Shown piece after piece: positions 10,253 through 22,261 of a stretch of 59,884 nucleotides of DNA. The number at the start of each line of letters is the position of its first letter. The first letter of the stretch is position 1. The notes beneath the pieces were generated by a model. That model was not told the DNA's origin, ran no database searches, and saw only the letters and a program-made list of their open reading frames with translations. Where the stretch lies: NCBI RefSeq assembly GCF_000485595.1, contig NW_014577289.1, positions 67,149 through 127,032 of the forward strand, read 5' to 3'. Source of the stretch: Priapulus caudatus (lineage: Eukaryota; Priapulida; Priapulimorpha; Priapulimorphida; Priapulidae). Both the position numbers and the translations under genes were made by a program.

Positions 10253-11185
10253 ATGTCTTTCAGGATGACTATAAGTCAGGTGGAGCACTGTCCCGGCCTC
10301 TACTGCGCGCGCATGCCGCCGCCCGCGAGCCCGGGAAACTGCACGGCGTGTCCGCGCGGCTGGCGCGCCATCGACGACCTATGTCACAAGTGCGAGGAGT
10401 CGCCGAGCTTCTACGACTGGCTGTACCTCGGGTTCATGGCGCTGCTCTGCTTCTCGCTGCACTGCTTCTTCATCGACTTTACGTCGAAGCGCAAGAGCTT
10501 CGCGCGCGCCATCCTCGCGACGCACGTCAGCGCGTTCGTCGAGTGCGCCGGTGCCGCCATCGTTACCGTGCTCGTGGCGCCTCCTCGCGGCCACCTCGCC
10601 CTGCACTCGTGCGGCGTCGTGCGGCTGTCGGACTGGTACACGCTGTTCCACAACCCGAAGCCATGGTACGCGGGTGCGCTCGGCACCGTGCACTGCACGA
10701 ACGAGGCCGTCTACCCGCTCTACACGCTCGTCTTCATCTACAACGCGCTCTGCCTGCTGCTGCTGCTGCTCCTGCGGCCGGCTGTGGTGCGCGTCTTCTC
10801 CGGCACGCAGGCCAGCTCGAGCGCCATCTACGCCGCGTTGTACTTCATCCCGATCCTCACCGTCATCCACGCTGTCTTCTGCGGCCTGCTCTACTACTCG
10901 TTTCCGTACATCGTCGTCGTCGTGTCCGTCGTGACGATCGCGACGCACTTTGCGATCCAGCTCGACCAGTCGATGCAGTCGCTGCTGTGGTCGTGCGTCA
11001 CGGACAAACGCAACATGGCCGTCATCCTCGGACACTGGCTGCTGCACGCCTACGGGATAATCGCCATCACGGAGCTGACGAACCCCGCGTTTCACTGCGG
11101 GCTCATTGCGCTCGTGCCGCTTCCGGCGATCTTCTACATCGTTACCGTCAATTTCACGGACCCCGAGAAACTACTGATGACGTAA
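10253..11185 (+). CDS. JKAMP: JNK1/MAPK8-associated membrane protein (JKAMP/JAMP)
   Basis: The 310-aa product (human is about 311) is a multipass ER membrane protein that binds JNK and helps recruit proteasomes and the ubiquitin machinery for ER-associated degradation. Visible features are an N-terminal Cys-rich segment (C13, C18, C30, C33, C44, C47), then YDWLYLGFMALL, the hallmark SDWYTLFHNP, TVHCTNEAVYPLYTLVFIY, IYAALYFIPILTV, the near-invariant GHWLLHAYGII, and a hydrophobic C-terminus ending NFTDPEKLL. About seven membrane segments can be drawn. Start: ATG 10253 (MSFRMTIS) or 10265 (MTIS); both lie just before the conserved CPGLYC. The frame stays open further upstream but crosses a pyrimidine-rich acceptor at 10178, so those residues are probably not translated. 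The whole CDS is one GC-rich exon, unlike the several-exon vertebrate gene. Confidence 0.95.
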   Translation: MSFRMTISQVEHCPGLYCARMPPPASPGNCTACPRGWRAIDDLCHKCEESPSFYDWLYLGFMALLCFSLHCFFIDFTSKRKSFARAILATHVSAFVECAGAAIVTVLVAPPRGHLALHSCGVVRLSDWYTLFHNPKPWYAGALGTVHCTNEAVYPLYTLVFIYNALCLLLLLLLRPAVVRVFSGTQASSSAIYAALYFIPILTVIHAVFCGLLYYSFPYIVVVVSVVTIATHFAIQLDQSMQSLLWSCVTDKRNMAVILGHWLLHAYGIIAITELTNPAFHCGLIALVPLPAIFYIVTVNFTDPEKLLMT

Positions 11186-11260
11186 CGCACGCGTGTCGCA
11201 TTGCCATAGAGCTACGCTGCTGCAGCAGCCAGTGTAAGAGACCTGGATAAACCGCTGATC

Positions 11261-11266
11261 AATAAA
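11261..11266 (+). terminator. Candidate JKAMP poly(A) signal
   Basis: AATAAA 76 bases after the JKAMP stop codon. A short 3' UTR fits; further AATAAA-like sites near 12195 are alternatives. Confidence 0.5.
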
Positions 11267-11269
11267 AAA

Positions 11270-12378
11270 CACGGGTTGCATCTGCTAGAGACTTTCACAT
11301 TGTTGCTGTAAATTTGACGCATGGAAAAATCTGATGATAAGCACAATAACTGGAGCCACTAATGAAGATTTTCTTCATTGGTTATAACCAAATGATAATA
11401 TATACACCTATAAATAGATGTTTTCATGTTAGCCTAAATAGATTTGCCAAGTTGTTGGGCAAGCATGCTTCCTAAGTGGCACTGCACAACAAATGTAAAA
11501 ATTTCAAAGATTTGCTGTGTACCACGATCATTTATATGGCTGAAGCTTTTGCAAAGATGATTGTGTCTCCGTTATAACATCTATTTTGTGCAAGGTATTG
11601 AATGACAGTGGAGATGACGCTACACTGTTTCTTGCACCTCTGTGTGCAATCACAGTAGTGACTGTACTACTTATTTTTGTACAATCAATTTCAAGGAAGT
11701 TCATGGTACATACCCGTCAAAACTACTGGTGGCATAGCTAGCATGGCTATCTCCTCTACAATTTAATTTATTACTGTCAATTTACATAGCCATAGAAAGT
11801 ACAGATAACATAGAGGTTACCTTTGCTTATAGCATGATTTTCTTGCATTTTGCAGTAACTCTTGTAATTATATTGGTAATAAGTGTATTTGTAAGTATGT
11901 ATAATTGTTAAGTTATAAGTGAAGTTGAAGTGAATGAAACCCAATAGAAATTTGCCGAAGAAAATTAGTGTTCCGAAATTCGTGTGGCATTTGCTCGTCT
12001 AACATCGGCACCTTTTCGTGTATAAAATACGAAAATGTAGAAATGCAAATGGTTTAGTAGATTTATTCACAGACGATTAATATCATTCGTAGGGTATGTT
12101 GAGTTGTATTTAATCTGTTTTAATTGCTATTAAGAATTATCTGTAATTGCTGTTGGAATTGTGAAGTATGGAATATTTATGCTAAATAACAATAATAAAA
12201 TATTTGATGTTACATTTTCAATGTTTGCCTTGTATTATTTGCTTTTAGATGGCAAATCTTGATTGTAAAAGAAGTCTTTGCATGAAAACTTGAAATTTAA
12301 TTAATTTAATACCAGTAACTTATACCAAGTACCTCTATAGTGTGTGAATTTTTGCATGTCCATGAAATCATGTGATAC
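11270..12378. other. AT-rich DNA downstream of JKAMP
   Basis: No coding or repeat structure recognised; may include an alternative longer 3' UTR of JKAMP. Confidence 0.4.
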
Positions 12379-12440
12379 AATATTATCAGAAGTGAATAAT
12401 AATAAATAATAATCTATTATTATTCACTCCTGATATTATC
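12379..12440. repeat. Short hairpin element, TATCAG type
   Basis: ATTATCAGAAGTGAATAATA pairs with TATTATTCACTCCTGATA. It shares its terminus with the hairpins at 2024, 3053 and 39081. Confidence 0.6.
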
Positions 12441-13733
12441 TATGCTCTTATGAAACATGACCACTGTTCACACGGTGACTAGGTGGCAAGTGTCGAAAAC
12501 ATTGTAGCTCTATTTTCAATACTGTGAAATATCATCGGAAAAGCAAAAAAAATATTCCTCGAAGAAGCTGTAACTAAATCTAATATTACAACTGTTTTTT
12601 AGAAATGTTTCTGACAATGACCCATAGGCATTTACCTATGCTGGAAAAGAATTGACATGTGAAAATGGCAGCGCGTCACACAGTCTCAATGGCATAAGGT
12701 GTAACTTCTCCTATGACCAGTAGTTGGTCACGTAAGCATCAAGCTACACCTAATGGGGGGATTACATGATGTAAGAAAAAATATTGCTGCAACAATATCA
12801 GACGTATATACGGGGCAATTGGAAAAGAGACAGGAGGAAGAGAAAAACAGAGCCGGAAAAGAAGCAAAAATCAGAGAGGTAAATTTTGATTTAAGTTAGG
12901 TATACAGGGAATGGGAGAGGCTCTCTCTTAAGGGGGGGGGGAGATGCTTTACAGAGTGCCAGTACTCCCCCCCCCCAGTAGGTGTTTAGGAAGAGTATGC
13001 TGGTGGCAATAAGGCCATAAACGTGTCGGGAATGAATAGCGGAGGAAGTGGAGATCTCCTTCCCCACTTCTTCTACTCGCCCAATTAGGCTAGCTTTCCC
13101 GTTTCTCATCGCCCTTACTTTTTCTACACGTACTTCCTCTGCGCCCCCTCGATCTCTGCGCATTGCCTACACGTCTGCCTTCTATTCTTTCTACAACTCA
13201 CATACCCCAAAGTCCAAGGAAACGCTACTCATATAATACGTTCTAATATTCAAGGATCAATGGCTTCATTTTCAAAAAATTTGCAGTGCGTGAGAATATA
13301 GAGAATTAAAAAAAAAACATCGAACATTGTAAATACAGTAGTGCACTTCCTGGCCGTTAATTTGAAGGATAGTTATTTTGCAAACAAACTGAATAGCTAA
13401 TTATTTCGGCAGGGTGTGTTTAAATAAATATATCTTAGGAAAAGAAAGTTCGTGGCTTAACTATATATATACTGGAAGATATACAGATATAGTTCTTCAA
13501 AATAAACATTTTGATTATAGAATTCTTAATTTTATGGCACATTTTGAAAATTCTTTTTAGAATTCTACCCTTTTGATAAATTCATTATTGGATTAATGGG
13601 GGGGGGGGCAAATTCGTTCAGAATATACCCTTGAATACGGGGTGTCTATAAAAGGGTCTCACGTGGATGCAAACCAATTTTTTCCCGGAAGTGCCCACAG
13701 CGGGATCATATATATCACCATAGCTATATACAA

Positions 13734-13740
13734 ACATATA

Positions 13741-13776
<36 letters not shown>

Positions 13777-13790
13777 CATATATATAATAT
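13734..13790. repeat. (AT)n/(AC) microsatellite
   Basis: Almost pure TA repeats broken by two CATA steps. Confidence 0.9.
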
Positions 13791-14028
13791 CACATCCACG
13801 TGCTCTACTCGATCGTGTTCCACGGCACCGCGTATGATCTCAAAGTAATACAGACCTTTACAGCAAACCATTGAATATTAACGATTCCATCCAAGTGATA
13901 TATGCTTCTCCCCACCCCCTCATTCACATAGCACGCATAAAACACAGTTCTCTCAACACTATTGCATCTATCACATTTTTTCTGTCTTCAGTACATGTAT
14001 TTGTATTTGAATTACATGCATTAAAGAT

Positions 14029-14030
<2 letters not shown>

Positions 14031-14059
<29 letters not shown>
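14031..14059 (+). repeat. (AAT)n microsatellite
   Basis: Nine to ten AAT units. Confidence 0.9.
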
Positions 14060-16371
14060 GCGCCGGCACGTTATTTTACTTGCACAAACACGCGCGCACG
14101 CACGCCACTCTGACGCGTGCGTGTACGCGCGGCGCGCGAGTACAAAATTATTGACACGTACACTTGTTTGCCTGCTATACATAATTTTGGCAAGCGATTG
14201 CGGTTATATGCGTAATTACTAATTACACGCAGTTCGCATCTAGTGTGGATATTGAGATTACTTTATAATAGCACAAACTATAATTATTTGCAATAAAACT
14301 CAAATGCTTCTGAGTTGAATTTGTTATCCCTCTTTCACGCATTGTGGATGGGGTGTTTTTTGTTGTGATTCAACATATTAAGGATGTATTATTCAACTCA
14401 TGCAGGTTTATTTGATCAAAATACACTCGTGCACTCTATTTTCATCTTTTGAAGTCAGATGTCCATAAATCTTAAGCACGGTGACGGTCAATATTTCTCT
14501 TTCATACTGCGCACGCAGCAGACGCCGCGCCTGCTAAAATTGAAAATCCTCAATCCCCTTAGTATAGTCTATACGCGTTTGGCCCTTCACCCAGCAATAA
14601 GGCGCGCTCTGGAAGAGCAAATGGTTCCAGGAGAAGAGCTAAATCCGCGACTGATATATGGTCGGTATAGTAATGCATTCCGGTTTTATTCACAGTGCTC
14701 GTGTGGTCCATCAGGCCAGTTCTCCAGCTTCGTTACTATCAGGCTGCGCATTTCAGCCACCACACTCGCCATACAGCTGTACACTTGTTTTCGTGTCTAC
14801 CTGCCACGAATAATGAGGTCAGCACGCCAATCCGCTAGGCTGTGGCGTGTACAAGTTGCCACACAACAAAGAACGGCGAGTTGAACCTTGGAAGTAGATT
14901 GAATAGACCAAACCGGATATGAATAGAAGCAACATAGGACCCGTACACTCAGCTTCTCTCTCGATTTGTGGCTAGACTGGTGCTCGGGTAAGTAAATCGT
15001 ACTGTGGAATTTTACTTTTCAAGTTAGTTTGTGACGTAGTTTTAAGCAAGTGGTTCAACGGCAAGCACTTTCACATAAACAAACGAAATGATGAGCGCGG
15101 GTTCGAGAGAGCTTCACGAACGAGACTTCCCAATATGTCCGCGGCTTGAGGAGGAAATTACCAGAAACTAACCGCCGCCGTATGAGCGAGATTCAGAAAG
15201 ATATATAGTTCTTAGAAGTACTAGGTATACTATAGTTTAATATCGTTGGGATAGACCACTTTTTATTTGCTTTGGTGAGAAATCTATCTGAAATACGTTG
15301 ATAACCACCTGTATGCGTGCAAGAGCTAATCAATTCGTTACATGCACTGTACATGCGTGCCGATGCGTACGTTCGTCACTGTCCATTGTTAGATTAGCCC
15401 ATGTTCTTTCTCTTCATTCCGCGATTGTGGTAGTATTTCGACTGAATTATAGCTTTGCTAACGATGTTCAGTTTGTACCACAGGTGAATCCCTTTTAGAT
15501 GAAAGAAATGTGTATTTAATACAGTTCCATTCATTTATTTGACAAAACTAGAAGATAGGCCTACAGGCTACAGATCACAGGGGTTGTTTTTTTGAAAATA
15601 CTAAAATTATAATGTAAATATTAGCATAAATATAACAATATAAATTACACTAATAAGACAATCGACCTATTTACACTACTGACTGTCCTGATATCGGCTG
15701 AAATTAGCCATTGATATTATAGTAATTAGTAATAGTAGTAGAAATTAGAATGTGAGCTAGACATACATAGTTATCACACCTGTGTATATATATATATACA
15801 TGGTTCGACACTAACGCTAGTATGTTGGTCCGAGACTAATAAAAAATAAGGATTAGTAAATGCCCCATAGCCGTTAGTCCTGCGGAGTAGTTATTTTCCC
15901 CGTCCTTCACCATCCCAATTTACCATCCTCCCATCGATTTTACTATAGTGACATTAGTCCCCGGCGGCAGCTTCTTTCAACCAAGATCCAAAGAGCTATA
16001 TATAACTCATTGCCATCAACAAGTTTTCCCTGTTAGACGCACTAGTACAAGTAGACGCTAGCACGCTCTGCATGCTAGACCCTATGACAGTACAAAACAT
16101 TGTTAAACAATGCGGCCAAGAACCAGTCTACCGATCCATCGCTTGATAATAGCTGTTGACATAGAACAAACGGTCTGGTCATATAAATGACACAACTAAT
16201 CAGTTATAAATACGCTCTCATAGCGAGGTATTTACATCGCAACCACATCGCATGCGTGTTTTACTTGAAGCAGTCGATACAAATAGTTATCTATAGTAGT
16301 GAATCTAGTGATACAAGTAGTGAAGCATAGTAGTAGGTACATCCTTATCCAATACTAACATCAAGGTTATT

Positions 16372-17139
16372 ATGTGGAAGTATTTGGACGGAGCTCGTCC
16401 TCCACCTCCCAAACGTAAGTCGCAGGAGGAGAAATTAGATGGCCAGCGTGTATATGATAAGACCAAAAGGATGCGTACGTTCCAGCTAGCGTGGAAATCG
16501 TCATACTCGTGGCTAGAGTATGACCCGGCCAAGGGTATGACCTGTGGTGCAGGCTGTATGTCTGGTAGTTTTTTCACGGGTACTACAAACTATCGTTTGG
16601 AAACTGTTAAAGCGCATGATGCTTCCGAGGGGCACATAAAGATCATAGCAAAAAGAAATGCAAGGACCATGCCTGTTCACGAAACAGTGGGGGCAAAAAC
16701 ACTAACTTTAATGAACAAGGCCATAATAGCAAAACTGAATATCCTAATTAGAAATGCACATGTTATTGGAAAAAACGGGCTCTACACCAATTACGTCAAG
16801 CTGTGCCAGCTTGACAAGACCAAGGGGTTAGATGTCGGCAGCACTTACCTCACCGACAAGGCTTGCCAGAGGTTCATTACGGCGATAGCCGATACAAGGC
16901 GCCGGGAACAACATTTGTTTTCTTATGATCCATATCAAAGTTACATATATTTTATACAATTGAATGTTTTTTACAAAACCTTTCTTGGGGAGACCCCTTG
17001 TACCCTGGGGAATACCCCCTCTGTACCCCCTAGCAGGAGGGGGGCTCCACCCTCCTCGCCCTCAGCAAATCACAATGCTCGTCACTTTGTGCCTAGTAAG
17101 AGTCCTTCGGCAGGACTAGTAGAATCTTGGAAGGACTAG
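16372..17139 (+). pseudogene. ZNF862/hAT-transposase-like N-terminal fragment
   Basis: Open frame of 255 codons. Residues about 30-100 (RTFQLAWKSSYSWLEYD, GMTCGAGCMSG, FTGTTNYRLETVKAH, H-x5-H) resemble the TTF/BED-type zinc-binding region of hAT-derived ZNF862-like proteins, and about 115-180 (IAKLNILIRNAHVIGKNG, CQLDKTKGLDVGSTY) resemble the following conserved segment. After about residue 183 the frame enters unrelated sequence (C-rich repeat near 17010-17060). The catalytic RNase-H-like and C-terminal dimerisation regions are missing, so it is either a truncated hAT copy or the first exon of a domesticated gene whose next exon I could not find. Family call is from motif memory. Confidence 0.6.
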
Positions 17140-18166
17140 TACATTTGTTCTTTTACTAGTCCTGTGGAGTGTGGACTAATGAACTAAAATGGTTAGTATC
17201 TAACCCTGATATAGAGAGAGAGAAAGATAGATAATATCGTTTATATATAGATGAAATAGAAGAATGGTATTATCAAATTACGAATAATGATCATTAACCA
17301 TTTTACACTCAGTAAGGGTAGCAGTCAGAATTCAGTTATCAATTACTTGTCAATTGTCCATTGCTTAGTTTGGGGTTTTCGGTATGCCCCAGTAACCAAA
17401 ACAACTTGTTGTTAGCACTGACGCAGATAGTATACCTAAGCACAACTGAAGATCCACCTTGAAATTGATATGCACACAATAGGCTAATGGGAGCTTTTTG
17501 TGTCAGCTTGACCATGAAAATGCTGTGAAGACGAAATTGTTTGCAGAGCCACTATATATGCATGTCACAATGACACCCAAGAGCATGCTCACTTGTGTGT
17601 GTCTTAGTTTATTGAAATGGATGCATGTAAGTTTACACATTATTGGTTGCCTGTGGTGCAGTTAGTTGGTAGCAATGGGTGATAGTAGGTTTATAAAAAA
17701 TAAATTCCCCATCTGGCTGTGAGGTTTATTGGAGCACAGTTATTGCCTAAGATGTGGTTAATCTCAAACAGGAAGAGTGTTATAAGTGGGGTTATTGACA
17801 GGCATCTAATGTATATATTCAATAATGCAGCTAGTGAAGTGTTAGTGAAGCGTTTAGCAAATTACATTCACGTCGTGGTTCCTGTGTGAAATTAATTAAT
17901 TTCATGTGCTTACGTTACAAATTAATTCACAGTTTTGGGCGCTTTCCTAAAGTTTTTATGTCTGTAATTGTAGTCAGTAGTGTATTAGTTATTTTGTTCC
18001 TGACTCAACCTCGTTTGTCTAAAGTAACAAATATTTGATCAGTTCTGTTTTTCTGAATTATAACAATATTGTTCTCATCATTCGTGCGTGATGTGTGACT
18101 GTTTGTTTAGATATTAAAAATGTGATCAGTATTTTTCTCATTTACAATATAAATTTTTTGTGACCA
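17140..18166. other. Region upstream of the first zinc-finger gene
   Basis: AT-rich, no coding exon recognised. Likely promoter or 5'-UTR intron of the zinc-finger gene; an acceptor-like TTTTTTGTGACCAG ends at 18167. Confidence 0.4.
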
Positions 18167-18174
18167 GATTACCC

Positions 18175-18186
18175 ATGCTGTGCTGA
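18175..18186 (+). promoter_or_regulatory. Three-codon upstream ORF (ATGCTGTGCTGA)
   Basis: Start-to-stop mini-ORF ending 8 bases before the main ATG at 18195. If transcribed it would be read before the main frame and could lower or condition translation. Confidence 0.5.
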
Positions 18187-18194
18187 CAACGACC

Positions 18195-20147
18195 ATGGCA
18201 ACCGACGACGTGAAGAACAACGGCGCGATCGGATCAGATGGCGGCAGCGTGACGACTAGCGACTCTGAGATTAGCGACAAAGATGCCAACAAACTCGTGA
18301 TGGATCTAAAAGAAGACGACGGCGAGGAGGAGGAGGAGGAGCGGGACTCCGCTGCCAGCACGACGACCACCGACACCGACGGCGGCCCGATGGACGTCGA
18401 AGACGACGTCAACGTCGAACTGACGGCGTCGCCAAAGCCGTTCCCGGCGGCGACGAACAACAACAACGAGGAGACGCTGTTCATGTGCGACGTGTGCAAC
18501 GCGTCGTTCGCGGAGCCGGGCGGGCTCACGAAGCACGCGCAGACGCACACGCCGATCGTCGCCGAGAGCGTGTGCAACGTGTGCAGCGCCGGCTTCGTGA
18601 CGGCGCCGCTGCTCATGCGGCACATGCTGAAGCGGCACAGCTTCGGCGGCCTGAGCAAGTACCGCTGCCACATCTGCGCGAATGCGTACGTGTCGGCGTC
18701 GAGTCTGCGCAGCCACATGCGCGTGCACACGGGCGACCGGCCGTACCGCTGCGACGTCTGCGGCGAGGTGTTCTCGCACGCGGGCGCGCTCAAGCAGCAC
18801 ATGATCGTCATCCACACGAATGACAAGCCGCACGGCTGCGAGATCTGCGGCGAGGCGTTCAACAAGTTGAGCAACCTGACGCAGCACCGCAAGATGCACT
18901 GCGATGACGGGCCGTACTCATGCGACATGTGCAAGACGTTCTTCCACGAGCCGGACAGCTTCCTCGCGCACATCTGCTTCTGCGAGGCGCTCAAGTCGCA
19001 CACGTGCGCGCTGTGCAAGGTCGGCTTCTACCAGGCGTCGAGCCTCAAGTCTCACATGACGACACACCTCGACGGCACGCCGTATGCGTGCGAGATATGC
19101 AACGAGTCGTTCGCGCACTCGAGCGCGCTCATCCAGCACGCGAAGAGCCACGTCGACCGCGGCCCGTACGGCTGCGACCTCTGCGAGGCGTCCTTCACGG
19201 AGGCGAGCATCTTCGTGCGCCACGCGATCCTACACCGCGGCGAGCGGCGCTACAAGTGCGGCAGCTGCCCGGCGGCGTTCATCCAGCCGAGCACGCTCGA
19301 GGCGCACACGCCCGTCTGCACGCTGCGCAAGAAGGCGTTCGTCTGCACGACGTGCGACGCGACGTTCGTCGAGGCGGAGGCGCTGAAGAAGCACCGGCGC
19401 AACCACAGTCAGCGCTGCTTCGTCTGCGGCGAGACGTTCAGCTCGGCGCGCAGCCTCAAGCTGCACATGAAGATCCACACGTCGGACAAGCCGTTCAAGT
19501 GCAACGTGTGCGCGGCGTCGTTCACGTCGTCCGGCAGCCTGACGACGCACCACCGGACTCACACGGGCGAGCGGCCCTACAAGTGCGACATGTGCGCGGG
19601 CGCGTTCATCGACAAGAGCACGCTGACGAAGCACCGGCGCATCCACACAGGAGAGCGGCCATACAAGTGCGACCACTGCAGCGCCGCGTTCACGCAGTCG
19701 GGAAACCTGCTGCGCCACATCAAGCTGCGCCACCTCGTGAAAAAGTTGTCGCCGAAGGGCGGCGGCAGCATCCTCGCGAGTCAGCTGATGGCGAGCGAGA
19801 CGCCGACGAAAAAGGTCGTGCTCGGCCAGTCGCTCGACTGCAGCGTGTGCTACGCGACGTTCGCCTCGAAGGGCGGCCTCGCCAATCACTTCAAGACCCA
19901 CCTGTCCGGCGTCAAGCGGCACCAGTGCGAGGGCTGCGAGGAGTCGTTTAGCGACAAGAGCACGCTCATCAAGCACCGGAGGACGCATACGGGCGAGCGG
20001 CCGTTTAAGTGCAACCTGTGCCCCATGTCCTTCACTCAATCGGGCAACCTCCTCCGTCATATCAAAGCAAAGCACGACGGCTTGAAGATGCCAAAGAACG
20101 GTGCTCTGCTTCCGTCCTCGCCAGAGAGCCAGACGTCGGATGTCTAA
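18195..20147 (+). CDS. C2H2 zinc-finger protein, 18 fingers (ZNF-A)
   Basis: A 650-aa nuclear, probably DNA-binding protein in one GC-rich exon. ATG 18195 sits in GACCATGG, a good Kozak match; no earlier in-frame ATG exists. Residues 1-95 are acidic and low-complexity, with a run of six Glu near 44-49. From residue about 97 there are 18 C2H2 units; units 6 (FLAHICFC) and 10 (LEAHTPVC) end in Cys, i.e. C2HC. TGERPY/F-type linkers join units 13-15 and 17-18. A 33-residue spacer separates unit 15 from unit 16. Units 13-15 and 16-18 are a duplicated triad (helices SGSLTTH or KGGLANH, DKSTLTKH or DKSTLIKH, QSGNLLRH). The same last triad ends the protein at 33166-35467, so the two are paralogues. 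Orthologue and target unknown; no KRAB, BTB or SET domain is visible. Confidence 0.93.
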   Translation: MATDDVKNNGAIGSDGGSVTTSDSEISDKDANKLVMDLKEDDGEEEEEERDSAASTTTTDTDGGPMDVEDDVNVELTASPKPFPAATNNNNEETLFMCDVCNASFAEPGGLTKHAQTHTPIVAESVCNVCSAGFVTAPLLMRHMLKRHSFGGLSKYRCHICANAYVSASSLRSHMRVHTGDRPYRCDVCGEVFSHAGALKQHMIVIHTNDKPHGCEICGEAFNKLSNLTQHRKMHCDDGPYSCDMCKTFFHEPDSFLAHICFCEALKSHTCALCKVGFYQASSLKSHMTTHLDGTPYACEICNESFAHSSALIQHAKSHVDRGPYGCDLCEASFTEASIFVRHAILHRGERRYKCGSCPAAFIQPSTLEAHTPVCTLRKKAFVCTTCDATFVEAEALKKHRRNHSQRCFVCGETFSSARSLKLHMKIHTSDKPFKCNVCAASFTSSGSLTTHHRTHTGERPYKCDMCAGAFIDKSTLTKHRRIHTGERPYKCDHCSAAFTQSGNLLRHIKLRHLVKKLSPKGGGSILASQLMASETPTKKVVLGQSLDCSVCYATFASKGGLANHFKTHLSGVKRHQCEGCEESFSDKSTLIKHRRTHTGERPFKCNLCPMSFTQSGNLLRHIKAKHDGLKMPKNGALLPSSPESQTSDV

Positions 20148-22261
20148 AGGTGATGCTTGCCGTCAAGCAATTTCATCGAAAAGACGCCAAATGTTCACGT
20201 TGTGCCTGGCCAGTACTGCCTTTTATTAGTAACAAACCTGCTCAGTCGTTGTGTCGTTGTAGTGTGCAGCGCAGTTTCTCACGAGCCAGTCTCGTGAGTC
20301 TACGTGAGATTTTATGTGAGAGAAAATACCTCAAGGTCTCCGTTGCAATTTAGCAAAACCGAAGAGTTTTGCGTTTTAGGAATTTACATCGAGTCTATCA
20401 TATCATGAACTATACATCTGTATATAGAAATGTACGCGTTTAATCATTGCTCATTTTAATATGTAAGACATTGCCACCCTGCAAACAGATGTATGGGATC
20501 GGCTTTCATGTCTGTTGTTACAACTTCAACCTAACAGTTGATGTGACGCGTGTAAGCATGACAACAATGCATAAAACATTCCTTTCATAGATGGGTTGAT
20601 GTAGTGCCTAATATTTTTTATATTCAGAGAGATGTTTTGCTAGATTGCACATTATTTTTATCTTCAACATATCGGCATGGTTTCTCAATCCATGTGCAAC
20701 ATTTGTGACCCTAGGAATGTTACACCGTGGGGTTTCGATTATGCCGTTCGCAATCATGTCTTTGTTTAACGTTTTTTGTATTTGGACCAAGCAGGCTTGC
20801 ACTAGGGTTGCACCTATATATTGCAGATATATAAATTTATCATGTTCTCACCTCTGATTGGAGATGTTGCAGTGGGTGGTATGGGCACTCACCCACTGTG
20901 ATGCTCAATGTGTATTTAAAACTTTCCTCCGGCAGAGGTTAGGGTTGAAGTTCACCTAAAAGGTCCCACTTGTCATCCTACTTGTGATAGATAAGGGCAC
21001 AATGCACAGTCAGATGTGTGTCTATGTGGCAAACCAATGCCTTTGAGTGCGCCCTTACTACAGATGTAGTTATAGCAGTAGGATACACATATTTTTAAAT
21101 CGTTACATTTATAGACTGCATGGGTGTGTGTGTGTGGCATGTATGCCTACGGGACACACTAGTTTTTGTACGGCGGCAGGCTCAGGGGATCTCCTTGTAC
21201 AGCAATAAGCTTGAGATCTATGTTATGTAAGCAGTGAAGGAGCGGTTCGTAATGGATTTGACCTTGATTTTATGGCAGTTGCGGTGTGCGTCACTGGCCA
21301 TAATTCCTGCTCCCTTAGCCAAAAATCCACAGTGTATCTTCCTAACAAATTGTTGGGCCAGACCCGAATCGGTATATTTTTGATGAAATCAACTCAGGAT
21401 AAGTATACATGTATATAAGCCTGGCCAAAATATTTGTTAAAGCCACGTACGCAGTCCAGTCTATGTGAATAATACTGGGGCATTTATAGTATGATTAATG
21501 ATATAAAGAAGCCTTCATTTTGCTGGCCGTGATTGCTCACTGGCATTGATATATCCATTCCCATTTTGATATGGTTCTTTACATGTATGAGCCTTTTCCA
21601 TTCATTTTGCCATAACATCATTGTTTTATTTTGGTAATATTGTATGTATTAGTTTTTAGTTTGTTACTTGACGATGCTTAGGCAAATAGGGACACGCCTA
21701 GTGGTGGAAGTGTAGTTTAGAAAGGAAGAAAATTATGTAAACAAATGAGCTTCAACTATATATTTACATAATACTTGTAGAGTCCATTCAGGTAGAAATC
21801 ATTATAGGTTGCCCTATACTTGTAGTTGTACCTGTAAATTATGCATAACCAGCAGTACCTCAAGCCAGTTTAGAGTATTGATGCCAGCATAATATATAAT
21901 GGTGACAAACTACAGGGTGGAATAGAAAATTTAATGCATTCCACATACATGTTTTATAATCCATTAAATAATTGACATTCCTAATAGATTCAATAGTGCA
22001 TTACCTAGAATATTGGAAACTTGTGATAAGTTTGTACATGATATGGTGTGATTTATGTACGAATGAAATAGAAGTGACTGGAAATTTGTGCCTTACTTTT
22101 TAAAGACCTACATACATAACATTTTAAGCTTTTATAGTTTTAGTTCTGTGGACCAAGAAAGTGCCAATGCAAGACATTTTAGTGCACATTGTTTTAGTAT
22201 GTGATACACTGTCTATTCCAGTGTTGTTTTCTTGTTTCATGCACTGTTTTGGCGTAATAAA
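20148..22261 (+). other. Probable 3' UTR / downstream flank of ZNF-A
   Basis: No coding potential. The first obvious AATAAA followed by GT-rich sequence is at 22256-22261, which would make a 2.1-kb 3' UTR. The part from about 20459 is also the left arm of the inverted duplication. A (GT)n run lies near 21123. Confidence 0.35.

Larger units (their letters stand above)
12441..16371. other. Intergenic, low-complexity islands only
   Basis: Poly-G (about 12933) and poly-C (about 12967) stretches lie around 12930-12980, an AT/ATAC microsatellite at 13734-13790 and an AAT array at 14031-14059. A 141-codon open frame from 14459 has no recognisable family or splice context. Confidence 0.5.

Noticed and set aside
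10379-11095. 238-codon open frame antisense to JKAMP
   Set aside because: Arg/Val/Asp-rich shadow of GC-rich third positions; no family features, and the sense strand is clearly JKAMP.
14031-14059. Tandem short repeats considered as CRISPR
   Set aside because: They are microsatellites in a eukaryotic genome; there are no spacer-separated repeats anywhere in the window.
14459-14884. 141-codon plus-strand frame
   Set aside because: No recognisable domain, no splice context, ordinary AT-rich surroundings.
19230-20075. 281-codon open frame antisense to ZNF-A, and a similar one in another frame of the sense strand
   Set aside because: Generated by GC-biased codons of the finger array; composition is ALRARE-like and has no motif.
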